Shown: piece by piece, positions 1-8,878 of the stretch
Layout: each line of letters opens with the position of its first letter
How positions within the stretch are numbered: position 1 is the first letter of the stretch
Source: Flavobacterium johnsoniae
GTDB lineage: Bacteria > Bacteroidota > Bacteroidia > Flavobacteriales > Flavobacteriaceae
DNA: 64,000 nucleotides
Direction: 5' to 3'
Assembly: GCF_030388325.1 (NCBI RefSeq)
Contig: NZ_CP103794.1
Coordinates: forward strand, 744,001-808,000
The notes under the pieces: generated by a model
Told to the model about the DNA's origin: nothing
Databases searched by the model: none
Seen by the model: the letters and a program-made list of their open reading frames with translations, nothing else
Program-made: the position numbers and the translations under genes

Positions 1-54
1 GATAAAGAAGAAAAACATAGATTTATGTATTTTGATTTAATGAGGCTGGAATAA
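1..54 (+). CDS. C-terminal end of an unidentified CDS (partial)
   Basis: An open frame enters from the left edge and ends at TAA 52-54, giving the last 17 residues (DKEEKHRFMYFDLMRLE). The charged, aromatic tail is compatible with a soluble protein C-terminus. Too little is present to name the family. The next gene starts 47 bases on, in the same direction. Confidence 0.5.
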   Translation, partial: DKEEKHRFMYFDLMRLE

Positions 55-101
55 ATTCCCTAATTCACTCTAATTACCAATTTCAAAAATAGCAAAAAAA
101 T

Positions 102-365
102 ATGATCTTATTATCTTGCGGCCCCATACTACAGCCTCTAATTGGCATGTTCTGTTCAGGAGTAATTTGCATTATTCTTTTTTTCTATTCAATAAAAAGA
201 GTAAAACAGACCGATTTCTATCAAGAAATATATTCAGAATCTTCACCGCTTAGTAAATTTGGCTATATCATTGCTTTTCTAATTGCCAGCTTATGTTTAT
301 TATACCTAATATTTATAATTCTAGCGCTTTTTATTGCCGGTATCGTTTTTAGTTTCATAAAATAG
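102..365 (+). CDS. small two-helix membrane protein, hypothetical
   Basis: An 87-residue protein that I do not recognise. Two hydrophobic segments are visible, at about residues 9-29 and 52-83. They are separated by a polar stretch (KRVKQTDFYQEIYSESS), so it is probably a small inner-membrane protein with a short loop. The ATG follows an A-rich leader, as is usual in this genome. It sits between the unidentified upstream gene and pgi, but a separate promoter box precedes pgi, so it is more likely linked to the upstream gene. The coding call rests on length and amphipathic layout only. Confidence 0.6.
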   Translation: MILLSCGPILQPLIGMFCSGVICIILFFYSIKRVKQTDFYQEIYSESSPLSKFGYIIAFLIASLCLLYLIFIILALFIAGIVFSFIK

Positions 366-436
366 AATCCATAAAACGTTTTCGTAACTAATTGTTATAT
401 AATCGTGAACCGTTCTCCTTTTAAAAGTTATTTCAG

Positions 437-444
437 TATTTTTG
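437..444 (+). promoter_or_regulatory. -7 box ahead of pgi
   Basis: TATTTTTG matches the Bacteroidota sigma-factor -7 consensus TAnnTTTG and lies 33 bases before the pgi start. No clear -33 TTG is visible at the expected distance. Confidence 0.5.
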
Positions 445-477
445 TGTTTCAAAGAACAAACTCAATTATAGATAAAA

Positions 478-2121
478 ATGGCTTTAAACACAACAAACCC
501 AACTGGGACTGAAGCGTGGAAAAATCTCCAAAACCACTATAACGCAATTCACGAAACCACAATACAAGAATTGTTTCAACAAGATAGTGCCCGCGCTGAG
601 AAATTCAATTTGCAATGGAACGATTTCCTTGTAGATTATTCTAAAAATAATATTAGTCAAGAAACTATTTCGCTTTTATTAGAATTGGCAGATTCAATCG
701 GATTAAAAAATGCAATTGCTGATTATTTTGGAGGTGAATTAATTAATAAAACAGAAAATCGTGCTGTACTTCATACTGCTTTACGAGCTCCAGAATCTGC
801 TGTAATTAAAGTTGATGGAGAAAATGTAATTCCAGAAGTTTACGAAGTAAAAAATAAAATCAAAAGTTTTACTGAAGAAGTTATTTCTGGGCAAAGAAAA
901 GGTTATACAGGAAAAGCATTTACTGATGTTGTAAATATTGGAATTGGTGGTTCTGACCTTGGTCCAGTTATGGCGGTTGAAGCTTTACAGTTTTACAAAA
1001 ATCATTTAAACCTTCATTTCGTTTCAAATGTTGACGGTGATCACGTTAATGAAATCATTAAAAAATTAAATCCTGAAACTACTTTATTTGTAATTGTTTC
1101 TAAAACTTTTACAACTCAAGAAACACTTTCAAATTCTGAAACTATTAAAGAGTGGTTTTTAAAATCGGCTTCTCAGGAAGATATTGCAAAACACTTCGCG
1201 GCTGTTTCTACAAATATTAAAAATGTAACAGAATTCGGAATTAATCCAGACAACGTTTTTCCGATGTGGGATTGGGTTGGAGGAAGATTTTCTCTTTGGA
1301 GCGCTGTTGGTTTAAGTATCGCTTTGGCAATTGGTTTTGAAAACTACAACCAATTATTAGTTGGAGCAAACGAAATGGACGAGCATTTCAAATCAACTGA
1401 CTTAGATAAAAATATTCCAGTAATTTTAGCTTTATTAAGCGTTTGGTACAATAATTTTTATGGTGCAGAAAGTGAAGCTTTGATTCCATACACACAATAT
1501 TTGTCAAAATTAGCTCCGTATTTGCAGCAAGCAACTATGGAAAGTAATGGAAAAAGTGTTGGCCGTGACGGAAAACCTGTTAATTACCAAACAGGAACTA
1601 TTATTTGGGGAGAACCAGGAACAAACTCACAACATGCTTTCTTCCAATTAATTCACCAAGGAACAAAAAGAATTCCAACAGATTTTATCGGATTTGTAAA
1701 ACCACTTTACGGAAACGAAGATCATCATGATAAATTGATGTCAAACTTTTTTGCTCAAACGGAAGCTTTAATGAACGGAAAAACTCCAGCGCAAGTTCAG
1801 GCAGAATTTGACAAACAAGGACTTTCTACAGAAAAAGCATCTTATTTATTGCCTTTTAAAGTTTTCACAGGAAACAAACCAACGAATACAATCTTGATTC
1901 AAAAACTGACTCCAAAAAGCTTAGGTTCTTTAATTGCTTTATACGAACACAAAATTTTCACTCAAGGAATTATTTGGAACATCTTAAGTTTTGATCAATG
2001 GGGAGTTGAATTAGGAAAACAATTGGCTAATTCTATCTTAGATGAAATCAATTCTAAAACTGTTAAAACACACGACAGTTCGACTTCTTTTTTATTGAAT
2101 CATTTCTTAAAAAATAAATAA
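478..2121 (+). CDS. pgi: glucose-6-phosphate isomerase
   Basis: Interconverts glucose 6-phosphate and fructose 6-phosphate in glycolysis and gluconeogenesis; cytoplasmic. The 547 residues are the full length of the long bacterial/eukaryotic type. The SIS sugar-phosphate site GIGGSDLGP is near residues 154-162. The family signature [12 protein letters not shown] is near 268-279. The catalytic region [19 protein letters not shown] is near 380-400, and the C-terminal signature [11 protein letters not shown] is near 505-515. It has its own -7 box and a strong terminator, so it looks monocistronic. The start is the first ATG of the frame, and the N-terminus reads as expected for the family. Confidence 0.97.
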   Translation: MALNTTNPTGTEAWKNLQNHYNAIHETTIQELFQQDSARAEKFNLQWNDFLVDYSKNNISQETISLLLELADSIGLKNAIADYFGGELINKTENRAVLHTALRAPESAVIKVDGENVIPEVYEVKNKIKSFTEEVISGQRKGYTGKAFTDVVNIGIGGSDLGPVMAVEALQFYKNHLNLHFVSNVDGDHVNEIIKKLNPETTLFVIVSKTFTTQETLSNSETIKEWFLKSASQEDIAKHFAAVSTNIKNVTEFGINPDNVFPMWDWVGGRFSLWSAVGLSIALAIGFENYNQLLVGANEMDEHFKSTDLDKNIPVILALLSVWYNNFYGAESEALIPYTQYLSKLAPYLQQATMESNGKSVGRDGKPVNYQTGTIIWGEPGTNSQHAFFQLIHQGTKRIPTDFIGFVKPLYGNEDHHDKLMSNFFAQTEALMNGKTPAQVQAEFDKQGLSTEKASYLLPFKVFTGNKPTNTILIQKLTPKSLGSLIALYEHKIFTQGIIWNILSFDQWGVELGKQLANSILDEINSKTVKTHDSSTSFLLNHFLKNK

Positions 2122-2154
2122 AAGCAGAAATTTAATATTTCTCTAACAGATTGA

Positions 2155-2190
2155 AACGTCTTAATTTAACAAAAATTAAGACGTTTTTTT
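2155..2190 (+). terminator. rho-independent terminator of pgi
   Basis: A perfect 13-bp stem (AACGTCTTAATTT, 2155-2167, with its complement at 2173-2185) closes a 5-base loop. A run of T follows. Confidence 0.9.
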
Positions 2191-2276
2191 ACATAAAAAG
2201 CCGACAAAATGAATGCAAATTAAGTTGATTTGCACAATTTCACTTACAACTCTGTTCAAAAAATTACAGATTTAAC

Positions 2277-2317
2277 AAAAAACGCTTACATTAATTTAAA
2301 CAAACAGCGTTTTTTTT
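2277..2317. terminator. second hairpin downstream of pgi, possible backup terminator
   Basis: AAAAAACGCT (2277-2286) pairs with AGCGTTTTTT (2306-2315) around a 19-base loop and is followed by T. The stem is A/T-heavy, so it is weaker than the hairpin before it. It separates pgi from the TonB receptor. Confidence 0.45.
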
Positions 2318-2410
2318 AATAAAAAAAGGAAAATTCATTTTAATGCGCAACATAAAAGACAAAACTGGTTTTTCTTAACATTTCGATAACATTATCTAAG
2401 TTATTTGTTA

Positions 2411-2418
2411 TAATTTTG
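2411..2418 (+). promoter_or_regulatory. -7 box ahead of the TonB-dependent receptor
   Basis: TAATTTTG fits TAnnTTTG and lies 26 bases before the ATG at 2445, so the leader would be short. A clear -33 element is not seen. Confidence 0.45.
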
Positions 2419-2444
2419 CCAAAAACAATTAACTCAATAACAAA

Positions 2445-5276
2445 ATGAAGAAAATGAAAAATTGGTTACTTACCGGACTATTTTTTATGATAGTTTCAAC
2501 CGTATTTTCTCAAGGAAAAGTTACTGGTACTATTACCGATGGAACAGGTGGTTCTTTACCAGGAGCAAACGTAGCGATCAAAGGATCATCTACAGCTACT
2601 TCAACAGATTTTGATGGTAAATTTACCCTCAATTCAACAACAGGTTCGGGAGAGATTGTTGTCTCTTTCTTAGGTTATGACAGCAAAACTGTAAAATTTA
2701 CAGTATCTAATGGCTCAACAACAAACTTAGGTGAGATTGTTTTAGCATCTAACTCGAACGAATTAACTGAAATTGTAGTAAAAAGTAGCGTAATTGACGT
2801 TGCTAAAGACAGAAAAACTCCGGTTGCTGTTTCTACAATTAAAGCAGCTGAAATTCAGCAAAAATTAGGAACTCAAGAGTTTCCAGAGATCTTAAGAAAC
2901 ACTCCTTCTGTTTATGCAACTAAATCAGGTGGTGGTTTTGGAGATTCTAGAATTACATTACGTGGTTTTAACCAAAATAATATCGCTGTAATGATCAATG
3001 GTATGCCAGTTAACGACATGGAAAATGGTTCTGTTTACTGGAGTAACTGGGCTGGTTTATCAGATGTAGCTTCTGTTATTCAAGTTCAAAGAGGTTTAGG
3101 ATCTTCTAAATTAGTTTCTCCTTCTGTTGGGGGAACAATCAATATCCTTACTAAAACTTCTGACAGAAAAGAAGGCGGATCTTTCGCTTCTATGTTCGGT
3201 AATGGAAGAAACTTTAAAATTCAAGGTTCTTACAGTACAGGAAAATTAAGCAACGGACTTTCTGCTTCTATCTTATTGTCTCAAACAATGGGAGATGGTT
3301 ACATTCCTGGAACAGCATTTGAAGGTTCAAACTACTATTTAGCTTTAGGATATGGAAACAAAAGCGGTACGCATGATTTCCAATTAACAGTAACTGGTGC
3401 ACCACAATGGCACAACCAAAGATCTACTGTATCTACAATTGCTACTTACCAACAATACGGTTCTCTTGACAAACCAAATATCAAATATAACGCTGATGCA
3501 GGTTACAGAAATGGTGAAGAGTACAACATCAGAAAAAACTACTACCACAAACCAATTGCATCTTTCAACTGGGATTACAAAATAAACGAAACTACAAAAC
3601 TTTCTACAGTACTTTATGCGTCTTTAGGACGTGGAGCTGGAGCTAGTGCTGCTGGTGGAATTAGAGGAAAAGCTTACAATGATTTAGTAGCTTTCAGAAC
3701 TCCAAACGGATTAATCGATTACGATAAAATCGAAGCATACAATTCAGGACAACCTGTTTACATCAACGGTTTTACAGGATTACAAACAAGAGCTAAAGTA
3801 GGAGGTGTTTACCAAAATACATTCTCTTCTGGTTCTAATGCTGCTACTGGTGCAAGCACTGGTACTTCAGGAATCTCTCAAACATCTTCTATCAACTCTC
3901 ATGACTGGTACGGAGCTGTAATCAACTTAAACAAAAAACTTGGAGAAAACTTTACTTTAGACTTTGGTTTTGATGGAAGAACTTACACAGGATACCACTT
4001 TACAGTAGTAAACGATTTATTTGGAGCTGATGAGTTTTACGATACTTCTAAGAAAAGTGATCCTGCAAGACATATTACTTCAACATACCCTACAGATGTT
4101 CAATGGAATGTTTTTGACAAGAAAAACTACGACAAAATCTCTTTCAACAGTACTGGAAAAGTTAGATGGTATGGTGTGTTTACTCAATTAGAGTACTCTA
4201 AAGACAACTTAACTGCTTTCATTCAAGGAGCTATTTCTCAACAAGGATTTAAAAGAGAAGATGATTTCGTTTACTTACCAACTGATCCTTTGTCATCAAC
4301 AGATTACAAAAATGTTTTAGGTGGAAACGTTAAAGGTGGTGTTAACTACAACCTTAACGAAAAAAGCAATGTTTTCGTTAATGCAGGATACTACTCAAGA
4401 CAACCATTCTTCAACTCTGTATATCCAAACAACAGATCTACAATAAATCCTAACCTTACTAATGAGAAAATCATAGGTTTTGAAGCTGGTTACTCTTTCC
4501 GTTCAAGATTCTTTAATGGTTCTGTTAACGTTTACAACACAAACTGGAATGACAGATACTTAAAAGGAAATGCTTTACCAACTTCTCCAACTATTCCAGC
4601 TGGTACAACTTATACTGAGTACACAGGACTTAACGAAGTTCACTCTGGTATTGAGTTCGAAGGAAGCTCAAACATTACAGACAAATTAAGACTTAATGGT
4701 ATGTTTTCTTACGGAATCTGGGAATACAAAGGAAATGCTACATTAAATGCATACTGGCAAGTAGACAACACTCCAGTACCTGGATATACTGCTGCTACTA
4801 TCTACATGGATGGTGTAAAAGTTGGTGATGCTGCACAAGTAACAGCTTCTTTGGGTGCTTCTTACGAAGTTTTAACAAGAGTGTTTTTAGATGCTAACTA
4901 CAACTACAACGACCATGTTTACGCTGGAATTAGCCCTAACAGCTTTACAAATCCTGTAAACAAAGGATCATTAGAATTACCTGCTTACGGATTATTTGAT
5001 GCTGGTTTCTCATACAAAATGTTAACTGGTAAAAACAAAGACAAATCTGTAAACTTCAGATTAAACGTAAACAACGTATTTGACAAAGTTTATATTGCTG
5101 AATCAAGAACTAACTTCTTTGCAGATGATAACTTACCTGTTGCTACTGGACAACCAGCTGGTGCAAACGGAACTTATGCTTCAAATGGATTAGTTTGGAA
5201 TGGTGTAGCAAACAATAACCAGGTATACTTCGGTTTTGGAAGAACTTGGAACTTTACACTACGTTACGATTTCTAA
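2445..5276 (+). CDS. TonB-dependent outer-membrane receptor with CarboxypepD_reg-like domain
   Basis: Outer-membrane 22-strand barrel with plug, importing an unknown ligand using TonB energy. The 943 residues start with a signal peptide (MKKMKNWLLTGLFFMIVSTVFSQ). A carboxypeptidase-regulatory-like beta domain follows at about 25-105 (GTITDGTGGSLPGANVAIKG, with FDGKFTL and VSFLGYDSKTV). The plug domain lies near 115-240 (TPVAVSTIKAAEIQQKLGTQ, RGFNQNNIAVMINGMPVNDM). The C-terminus ends in an aromatic residue (FTLRYDF), as expected for Bam-dependent barrels. No SusD-like gene is adjacent, so this is not a SusC/D pair. Separate promoter and terminator mark it as monocistronic. Codon use is strongly biased, with few rare codons, which hints at high expression. 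Confidence 0.92.
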   Translation: MKKMKNWLLTGLFFMIVSTVFSQGKVTGTITDGTGGSLPGANVAIKGSSTATSTDFDGKFTLNSTTGSGEIVVSFLGYDSKTVKFTVSNGSTTNLGEIVLASNSNELTEIVVKSSVIDVAKDRKTPVAVSTIKAAEIQQKLGTQEFPEILRNTPSVYATKSGGGFGDSRITLRGFNQNNIAVMINGMPVNDMENGSVYWSNWAGLSDVASVIQVQRGLGSSKLVSPSVGGTINILTKTSDRKEGGSFASMFGNGRNFKIQGSYSTGKLSNGLSASILLSQTMGDGYIPGTAFEGSNYYLALGYGNKSGTHDFQLTVTGAPQWHNQRSTVSTIATYQQYGSLDKPNIKYNADAGYRNGEEYNIRKNYYHKPIASFNWDYKINETTKLSTVLYASLGRGAGASAAGGIRGKAYNDLVAFRTPNGLIDYDKIEAYNSGQPVYINGFTGLQTRAKVGGVYQNTFSSGSNAATGASTGTSGISQTSSINSHDWYGAVINLNKKLGENFTLDFGFDGRTYTGYHFTVVNDLFGADEFYDTSKKSDPARHITSTYPTDVQWNVFDKKNYDKISFNSTGKVRWYGVFTQLEYSKDNLTAFIQGAISQQGFKREDDFVYLPTDPLSSTDYKNVLGGNVKGGVNYNLNEKSNVFVNAGYYSRQPFFNSVYPNNRSTINPNLTNEKIIGFEAGYSFRSRFFNGSVNVYNTNWNDRYLKGNALPTSPTIPAGTTYTEYTGLNEVHSGIEFEGSSNITDKLRLNGMFSYGIWEYKGNATLNAYWQVDNTPVPGYTAATIYMDGVKVGDAAQVTASLGASYEVLTRVFLDANYNYNDHVYAGISPNSFTNPVNKGSLELPAYGLFDAGFSYKMLTGKNKDKSVNFRLNVNNVFDKVYIAESRTNFFADDNLPVATGQPAGANGTYASNGLVWNGVANNNQVYFGFGRTWNFTLRYDF

Positions 5277-5300
5277 GAATTTAGAATCTAAATAAATAGT

Positions 5301-5341
5301 AAAAACGGCATTGACTTTTGAGTCTAATGCCGTTTTTTTTT
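5301..5341 (+). terminator. terminator of the TonB-dependent receptor
   Basis: ACGGCATT (5305-5312) pairs with AATGCCGT (5326-5333). An inner GACT/AGTC pairing leaves one bulged T, and eight or more T follow. Confidence 0.9.
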
Positions 5342-5353
5342 AGTCATTTTTGT

Positions 5354-5361
5354 TATATTTG
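5354..5361 (+). promoter_or_regulatory. -7 box of the four-helix membrane protein gene
   Basis: TATATTTG fits TAnnTTTG exactly, 22 bases before the ATG at 5384 and just after the preceding terminator. It supports the later start over the in-frame ATG at 5318, which lies inside the terminator hairpin. Confidence 0.55.
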
Positions 5362-5383
5362 TTTCAAACAAAAAACAAGGTTT

Positions 5384-5806
5384 ATGTATAATTTTCTACA
5401 AAAATTTCACTCCGGATGGGCCTATTTAGCATTACTGCTTTTACTCGTTGCAGTTGTCAATGCAATCATCGGAGTAACATCAAAAAAAGAGTTTACGGCT
5501 AAAGATCGAAAAATTGCTTTATTTGCTTTAATTGGAACTCACACTCAGTTATTAATTGGTTTAATACTATATTTCGTTTCTCCACTTGGAAAAGCTGCTT
5601 TTGGTCAAATGTCAAATGCAGAACTTAGATTAACATCATTAGAACACCCTCTTATTAACCTTATTGCAATCGTTCTAATTACAATTGGATGGTCTAAACA
5701 TAAAAAATTAATCAACAGCGAAGCTAAATTTAAAACCTTTGCTATATTTTACGGATTAGGATTATTGCTTATTTTAAGCAGAATTCCATGGAACCTTTGG
5801 TTCTAG
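5384..5806 (+). CDS. four-helix membrane protein (cytochrome b-like/hypothetical)
   Basis: The 140 residues hold four hydrophobic segments, at about 13-31, 43-64, 86-101 and 118-138. Conserved-looking His residues sit near helix ends (FHSGWAYLAL, GTHTQLL, LEHPLINL). Proteins of this shape are common in Flavobacteriia and are sometimes labelled cytochrome b in databases. Heme binding is not demonstrated here. The start at 5384 (MYNFLQKFHSG) is chosen because the longer frame from 5318 would begin in the upstream terminator and adds a Cys/Phe-rich extension that lies before the promoter box. A terminator follows. Confidence 0.75.
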   Translation: MYNFLQKFHSGWAYLALLLLLVAVVNAIIGVTSKKEFTAKDRKIALFALIGTHTQLLIGLILYFVSPLGKAAFGQMSNAELRLTSLEHPLINLIAIVLITIGWSKHKKLINSEAKFKTFAIFYGLGLLLILSRIPWNLWF

Positions 5807-5820
5807 AAAAAACCAATTAA

Positions 5821-5845
5821 AAGCCCTTTCAACAGGGCTTTTTTT
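5821..5845 (+). terminator. terminator after the four-helix protein
   Basis: AAGCCCT (5821-5827) and AGGGCTT (5834-5840) close a 6-base loop, followed by T. Confidence 0.9.
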
Positions 5846-5897
5846 ATCTCGGCATATTATTTGTACAAACTCCCCCAAGTCTGAAAAAAAATAACCC

Positions 5898-6389
5898 ATG
5901 AGAAATAAAAAAATCATTTTATTCGCCACAATCGCTTTCACTTTAATTAGTGGTTTTACCTATGTTATAAGTCAAACAAAACCTGCAACAGACCCAAAAA
6001 TTACTCAAGACACTGTAAAAAATGCAAGACCAAATATTATTGCATTGCCAGTTGACTCAGTTTTCACAGACAAAGGCTTGAAACTTCGACCATACAAAAA
6101 AAACGCACATGCCTCCTACTATGCAGATCGTTTTAATGGAAAAAGAACCGCTAACGGAAGCAGATTCAACAACAACAGTTATACTGCAGCTCACAAAAAA
6201 CTTCCTTTTGGAACTAGAGTAAAAGTAACCAATGAAGCAAACGGAAAGTTTGTTATTGTAAAAATTACCGACCGCGGTCCATTTGTAAAAACCCGTGAGA
6301 TTGATTTATCCAAAAGAGCTTTTATGGACATTACCAAAAACAAAGGTGCCGGAGCAATGAAAGTTACAATCGAAACAATAGTAGAATAA
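5898..6389 (+). CDS. septal ring lytic transglycosylase RlpA family protein
   Basis: Predicted exported protein of 163 residues with an N-terminal signal or anchor segment (residues 4-25). A double-psi beta-barrel follows at about 70-160. The RlpA motif pattern is clear: ASYYADRFNGKRTANGSRFN, then AAHKKLPFGTRVKVTN, then KITDRGPF and REIDLSKRAF. Members of the family bind or cleave peptidoglycan, often denuded glycan strands. No SPOR domain is present, so septal targeting is uncertain and the protein may be a general cell-wall factor. It is flanked by terminators and looks monocistronic. Confidence 0.85.
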   Translation: MRNKKIILFATIAFTLISGFTYVISQTKPATDPKITQDTVKNARPNIIALPVDSVFTDKGLKLRPYKKNAHASYYADRFNGKRTANGSRFNNNSYTAAHKKLPFGTRVKVTNEANGKFVIVKITDRGPFVKTREIDLSKRAFMDITKNKGAGAMKVTIETIVE

Positions 6390-6418
6390 AAAAATCCCGC
6401 TCTTGAGCGGGATTTTTA
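6390..6418. terminator. bidirectional terminator between rlpA-like and dinB-like genes
   Basis: ATCCCGCTC (6394-6402) pairs with GAGCGGGAT (6405-6413) around a 2-base gap. A-run and T-run flanks serve both converging genes. Confidence 0.9.
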
Positions 6419-6419
6419 T

Positions 6420-6875
6420 TTAAACCAATTTTCTCAAAGTCATCGCGATTCCAGTATGAATTCCTTCGTGATAATTATTAAAATCTAATGCATCTTGAAC
6501 ATTACTTAATGTAAATCCCATGCTTGTTGTGTATTCATTATATTCGACAAAAAGACCACTTTCGAAATCATTTTTTGTTTTTTCGAATGTACTCAAAAGC
6601 AAAGTTTTAATTTCATTCACTTCTTCTTCCGAAACATCTCCTTCAGGTTTTGTTCCTTTTCGATATTTCGAAATAAATTCTTCCGAAACCATTGTTGGAA
6701 GTCCCGATAATTTGTACACCAATGTTTGCTGTGCAGCAACGCAGTGCGCTACATTCCAGATAAGATTATTATTAAAACCTTGCGGAATTTTATTTAATTG
6801 TTCTAAAGAATGTCCTTCTAAGATTTTTAAGAGAATTTCTCTGATTGTTTTTTGCGTTTCAAAAACCGAACTCAT
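6420..6875 (-). CDS. DinB-family protein
   Basis: A 151-residue four-helix-bundle protein of the DinB/YfiT type, a family of metal-binding enzymes that includes thiol transferases. A first His is in the second helix (LIWNVAHCVAAQQ). The HxxxH pair is in the last helix (NNYHEGIHTG), giving the usual three-His metal site. The MSSVFETQ start is preferred. An ATG ten codons further up (ending at 6905) would add MINFRKKNNN, a Lys/Asn-rich piece that looks like leader sequence. It is divergent from the ArsC-like gene. Substrate unknown. Confidence 0.8.
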   Translation of the reverse strand: MSSVFETQKTIREILLKILEGHSLEQLNKIPQGFNNNLIWNVAHCVAAQQTLVYKLSGLPTMVSEEFISKYRKGTKPEGDVSEEEVNEIKTLLLSTFEKTKNDFESGLFVEYNEYTTSMGFTLSNVQDALDFNNYHEGIHTGIAMTLRKLV

Positions 6876-6955
6876 ATTATTATTTTTTTTTCTAAAATTA
6901 ATCATTTTTAAGTTTCAAATGATTTTTCTTTGTAGTCTAATACAATTCAAAAATC

Positions 6956-7303
6956 ATGGACAAAATATATTATTTAGCTTCTTGCGATACGTGCAGAAAA
7001 ATCATTAAAAGCTTACCAGAAAACAATTTGGTTTTTCAAGACATTAGACAAGATCCAATTACTGAAGATCAGCTTGAAGAAATGTACCAACTTTCAGGAA
7101 GTTACGAAGCTTTATTCAGCAAAAAAGCACAGTTGTACAAATCAATGGATTTAAAAAACAAATCTTTGACCGAAACTGATTTTAAAAAATACATTTTAGA
7201 ACATTACACTTTTTTAAGCCGTCCGGTTTTTATTATTGACGGTAAGATTTACATCGGCAACAGCCAAAAAAATGTCGCAGAAGTTATAAAAGCATTATCG
7301 TAA
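6956..7303 (+). CDS. ArsC/Spx-family thioredoxin-fold protein (arsenate reductase-like)
   Basis: The 115 residues have the ArsC/Spx fold. The redox motif CDTCRK (Cys10, Cys13) follows the first strand, and RPVFIIDGKIYIGNS comes near the end, as in YffB/ArsC-like proteins. True arsenate reductases need three conserved Arg, and no other ars genes are nearby. A general thiol-redox or regulatory role is therefore as likely as arsenate reduction. It is divergent from the DinB-like gene, with about 80 bases between the two starts. Confidence 0.8.
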   Translation: MDKIYYLASCDTCRKIIKSLPENNLVFQDIRQDPITEDQLEEMYQLSGSYEALFSKKAQLYKSMDLKNKSLTETDFKKYILEHYTFLSRPVFIIDGKIYIGNSQKNVAEVIKALS

Positions 7304-7370
7304 GAATCCTATTCTGTAATTTGTACGAAACTGATTTACAATTTACAACACAAAGCAGCAAACTTTTAAT

Positions 7371-7378
7371 TATCTTTG
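7371..7378 (+). promoter_or_regulatory. -7 box of the yicC-gmk-nadD cluster
   Basis: TATCTTTG fits TAnnTTTG, 20 bases before the yicC ATG. The following CGCC start-site context recurs ahead of the CvpA gene and lepA. Confidence 0.6.
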
Positions 7379-7397
7379 CGCCTTTATACTCAATTAT

Positions 7398-8258
7398 ATG
7401 ATACAATCTATGACAGGGTTTGGCAAAGCTTCTTTGCAATTGCCTACAAAAAAAATTACTGTTGAAGTAAAATCCTTAAACAGCAAAGGTTTAGATCTAA
7501 ATGTAAGAATGCCATCGCTTTACCGCGAAATGGAATTAGGATTACGTACTCAGATTTCGACCAAACTGGAGAGAGGAAAAATTGATTTTGCGATTTACAT
7601 CGAAAACACCGCAGAACAAACCACAACTAAAGTAAATGTACCTGTTGTAAAATACTATATCGCACAGTTAAAAGAAGTCAATCCTGATGCAGATGAAACG
7701 GAATTAATGAAAATGGCAGTTCGTATGCCTGACACATTAAAAACAGAACGTGAAGAAATTGACGAAGATGATTGGGAACAAATTCAGGTTATTATTGACG
7801 AAGCGCTTCAAAACATTTTAAATTTTAGAAAAGACGAAGGTGAATCTTTAGAAAAAGAATTCAATCTAAGAATTGGAAATATTCGCCAATTTATGAACGA
7901 TACTTTAGCTCTTGATCCAGAACGCATTCAAGCAATTAAAGATCGTTTGCAAAATGCTATTTCAGAATTACAAGTTAATGTAGATGAAAACCGTTTTGAG
8001 CAGGAATTAATCTATTATTTAGAGAAATTAGACATTACGGAAGAAAAAGTACGTTTAGGAAACCATCTGGACTATTTTTTAGAAACTTTAAACGGTTCTG
8101 AAGCTAATGGTAGAAAACTTGGTTTTATTACTCAAGAAATGGGGCGTGAAATCAATACAATGGGCTCAAAATCAAATCATGCTCAAATGCAGAAATTGGT
8201 TGTAATGATGAAAGATGAATTGGAAAAAATTAAGGAACAGGTATTAAACGTTCTTTAG
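7398..8258 (+). CDS. yicC: YicC-family endoribonuclease
   Basis: Full-length YicC-family protein of 286 residues. It opens with the family signature (MIQSMTGFGKA, then VEVKSLNSKGLDL and MPSLYREME). The C-terminal DUF1732 part is recognisable (ETLNGSEANGRKLGFITQEM, then GREINTMGSKSNHAQMQKLV). E. coli YicC is an endoribonuclease implicated in small-RNA turnover; function here is inferred from the family. It heads a co-directional run with a secreted hypothetical protein and gmk. The yicC-gmk proximity is widespread in bacteria and supports the call. Confidence 0.93.
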   Translation: MIQSMTGFGKASLQLPTKKITVEVKSLNSKGLDLNVRMPSLYREMELGLRTQISTKLERGKIDFAIYIENTAEQTTTKVNVPVVKYYIAQLKEVNPDADETELMKMAVRMPDTLKTEREEIDEDDWEQIQVIIDEALQNILNFRKDEGESLEKEFNLRIGNIRQFMNDTLALDPERIQAIKDRLQNAISELQVNVDENRFEQELIYYLEKLDITEEKVRLGNHLDYFLETLNGSEANGRKLGFITQEMGREINTMGSKSNHAQMQKLVVMMKDELEKIKEQVLNVL

Positions 8259-8263
8259 TTGTT

Positions 8264-8854
8264 ATGAGACTATATTTCATTTTCTTCTTTCTAATAATAT
8301 TTAAATCTTTCGGTCAAGAAGTCTCTGAAATAAATAAAGCGTTAGGAATATCTGATTCTTTAGAATATCAACAAGAAATTCGCATTTATAAAAATTCAAT
8401 AGGCAATAATACTGTTATTTTTAGAATGTATAAAGAAAAGAATAATTGGTTAGGGGAAATATCTTACTACGATTCTAGATTAAAACAAATAACTAAAATC
8501 AATGGCATAGTTTTTCCAAAAGAAAAAATTGGAAAATTAAAGCCAGTAGATCCAGAATTAATTTGGCTAAAAATTCTGATGACGAATGTTGAATTTTTGC
8601 CCAATATTAAAGATATCAGCTATAAATTTGGCACACCAAAAATAGAATTCGAAAAAGGTGAGCCAACAATTGTAACGAAAAAAAGACTTGTTGTAGACGG
8701 AGAAGGATATGATGTTTACATCAGAAATAGAAAAACCAAAAACAGTTTCTATTTTGACAATCCTAAAACTTATTTAAAGTATTATCCAACAGTAGATGAA
8801 TTAATTTCATATAATGAATTACTATCTGTTCTAGAGAAAGAATTTAGCTTTTAA
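8264..8854 (+). CDS. secreted hypothetical protein inserted between yicC and gmk
   Basis: A 196-residue protein with a signal peptide (MRLYFIFFFLIIFKSFGQ). I do not recognise the family. The body is Lys/Ile/Tyr-rich with no cysteine pair, no repeat and no clear catalytic motif. It starts 5 bases after yicC stops and ends 24 bases before gmk, so it should be co-transcribed. Its A/T content is higher than that of its neighbours, which could mean a relatively recent insertion into the yicC-gmk pair. Confidence 0.75.
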   Translation: MRLYFIFFFLIIFKSFGQEVSEINKALGISDSLEYQQEIRIYKNSIGNNTVIFRMYKEKNNWLGEISYYDSRLKQITKINGIVFPKEKIGKLKPVDPELIWLKILMTNVEFLPNIKDISYKFGTPKIEFEKGEPTIVTKKRLVVDGEGYDVYIRNRKTKNSFYFDNPKTYLKYYPTVDELISYNELLSVLEKEFSF

Positions 8855-8878
8855 AGGCAGATCACACATAAACACACA

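Noticed and set aside
5318..5383. Longer N-terminus for the four-helix membrane protein
   Set aside because: It would start inside the upstream terminator hairpin and before the TATATTTG box; the ATG at 5384 fits better.
6520..7008. Plus-strand open frame of 162 codons
   Set aside because: Mostly antisense to the DinB-like gene and overlapping the ArsC-like start; Cys/Phe/Ser-rich with no domain.
6956..7303. Arsenic resistance locus
   Set aside because: Only one ArsC/Spx-like gene is present, with no arsB, acr3 or arsR nearby.
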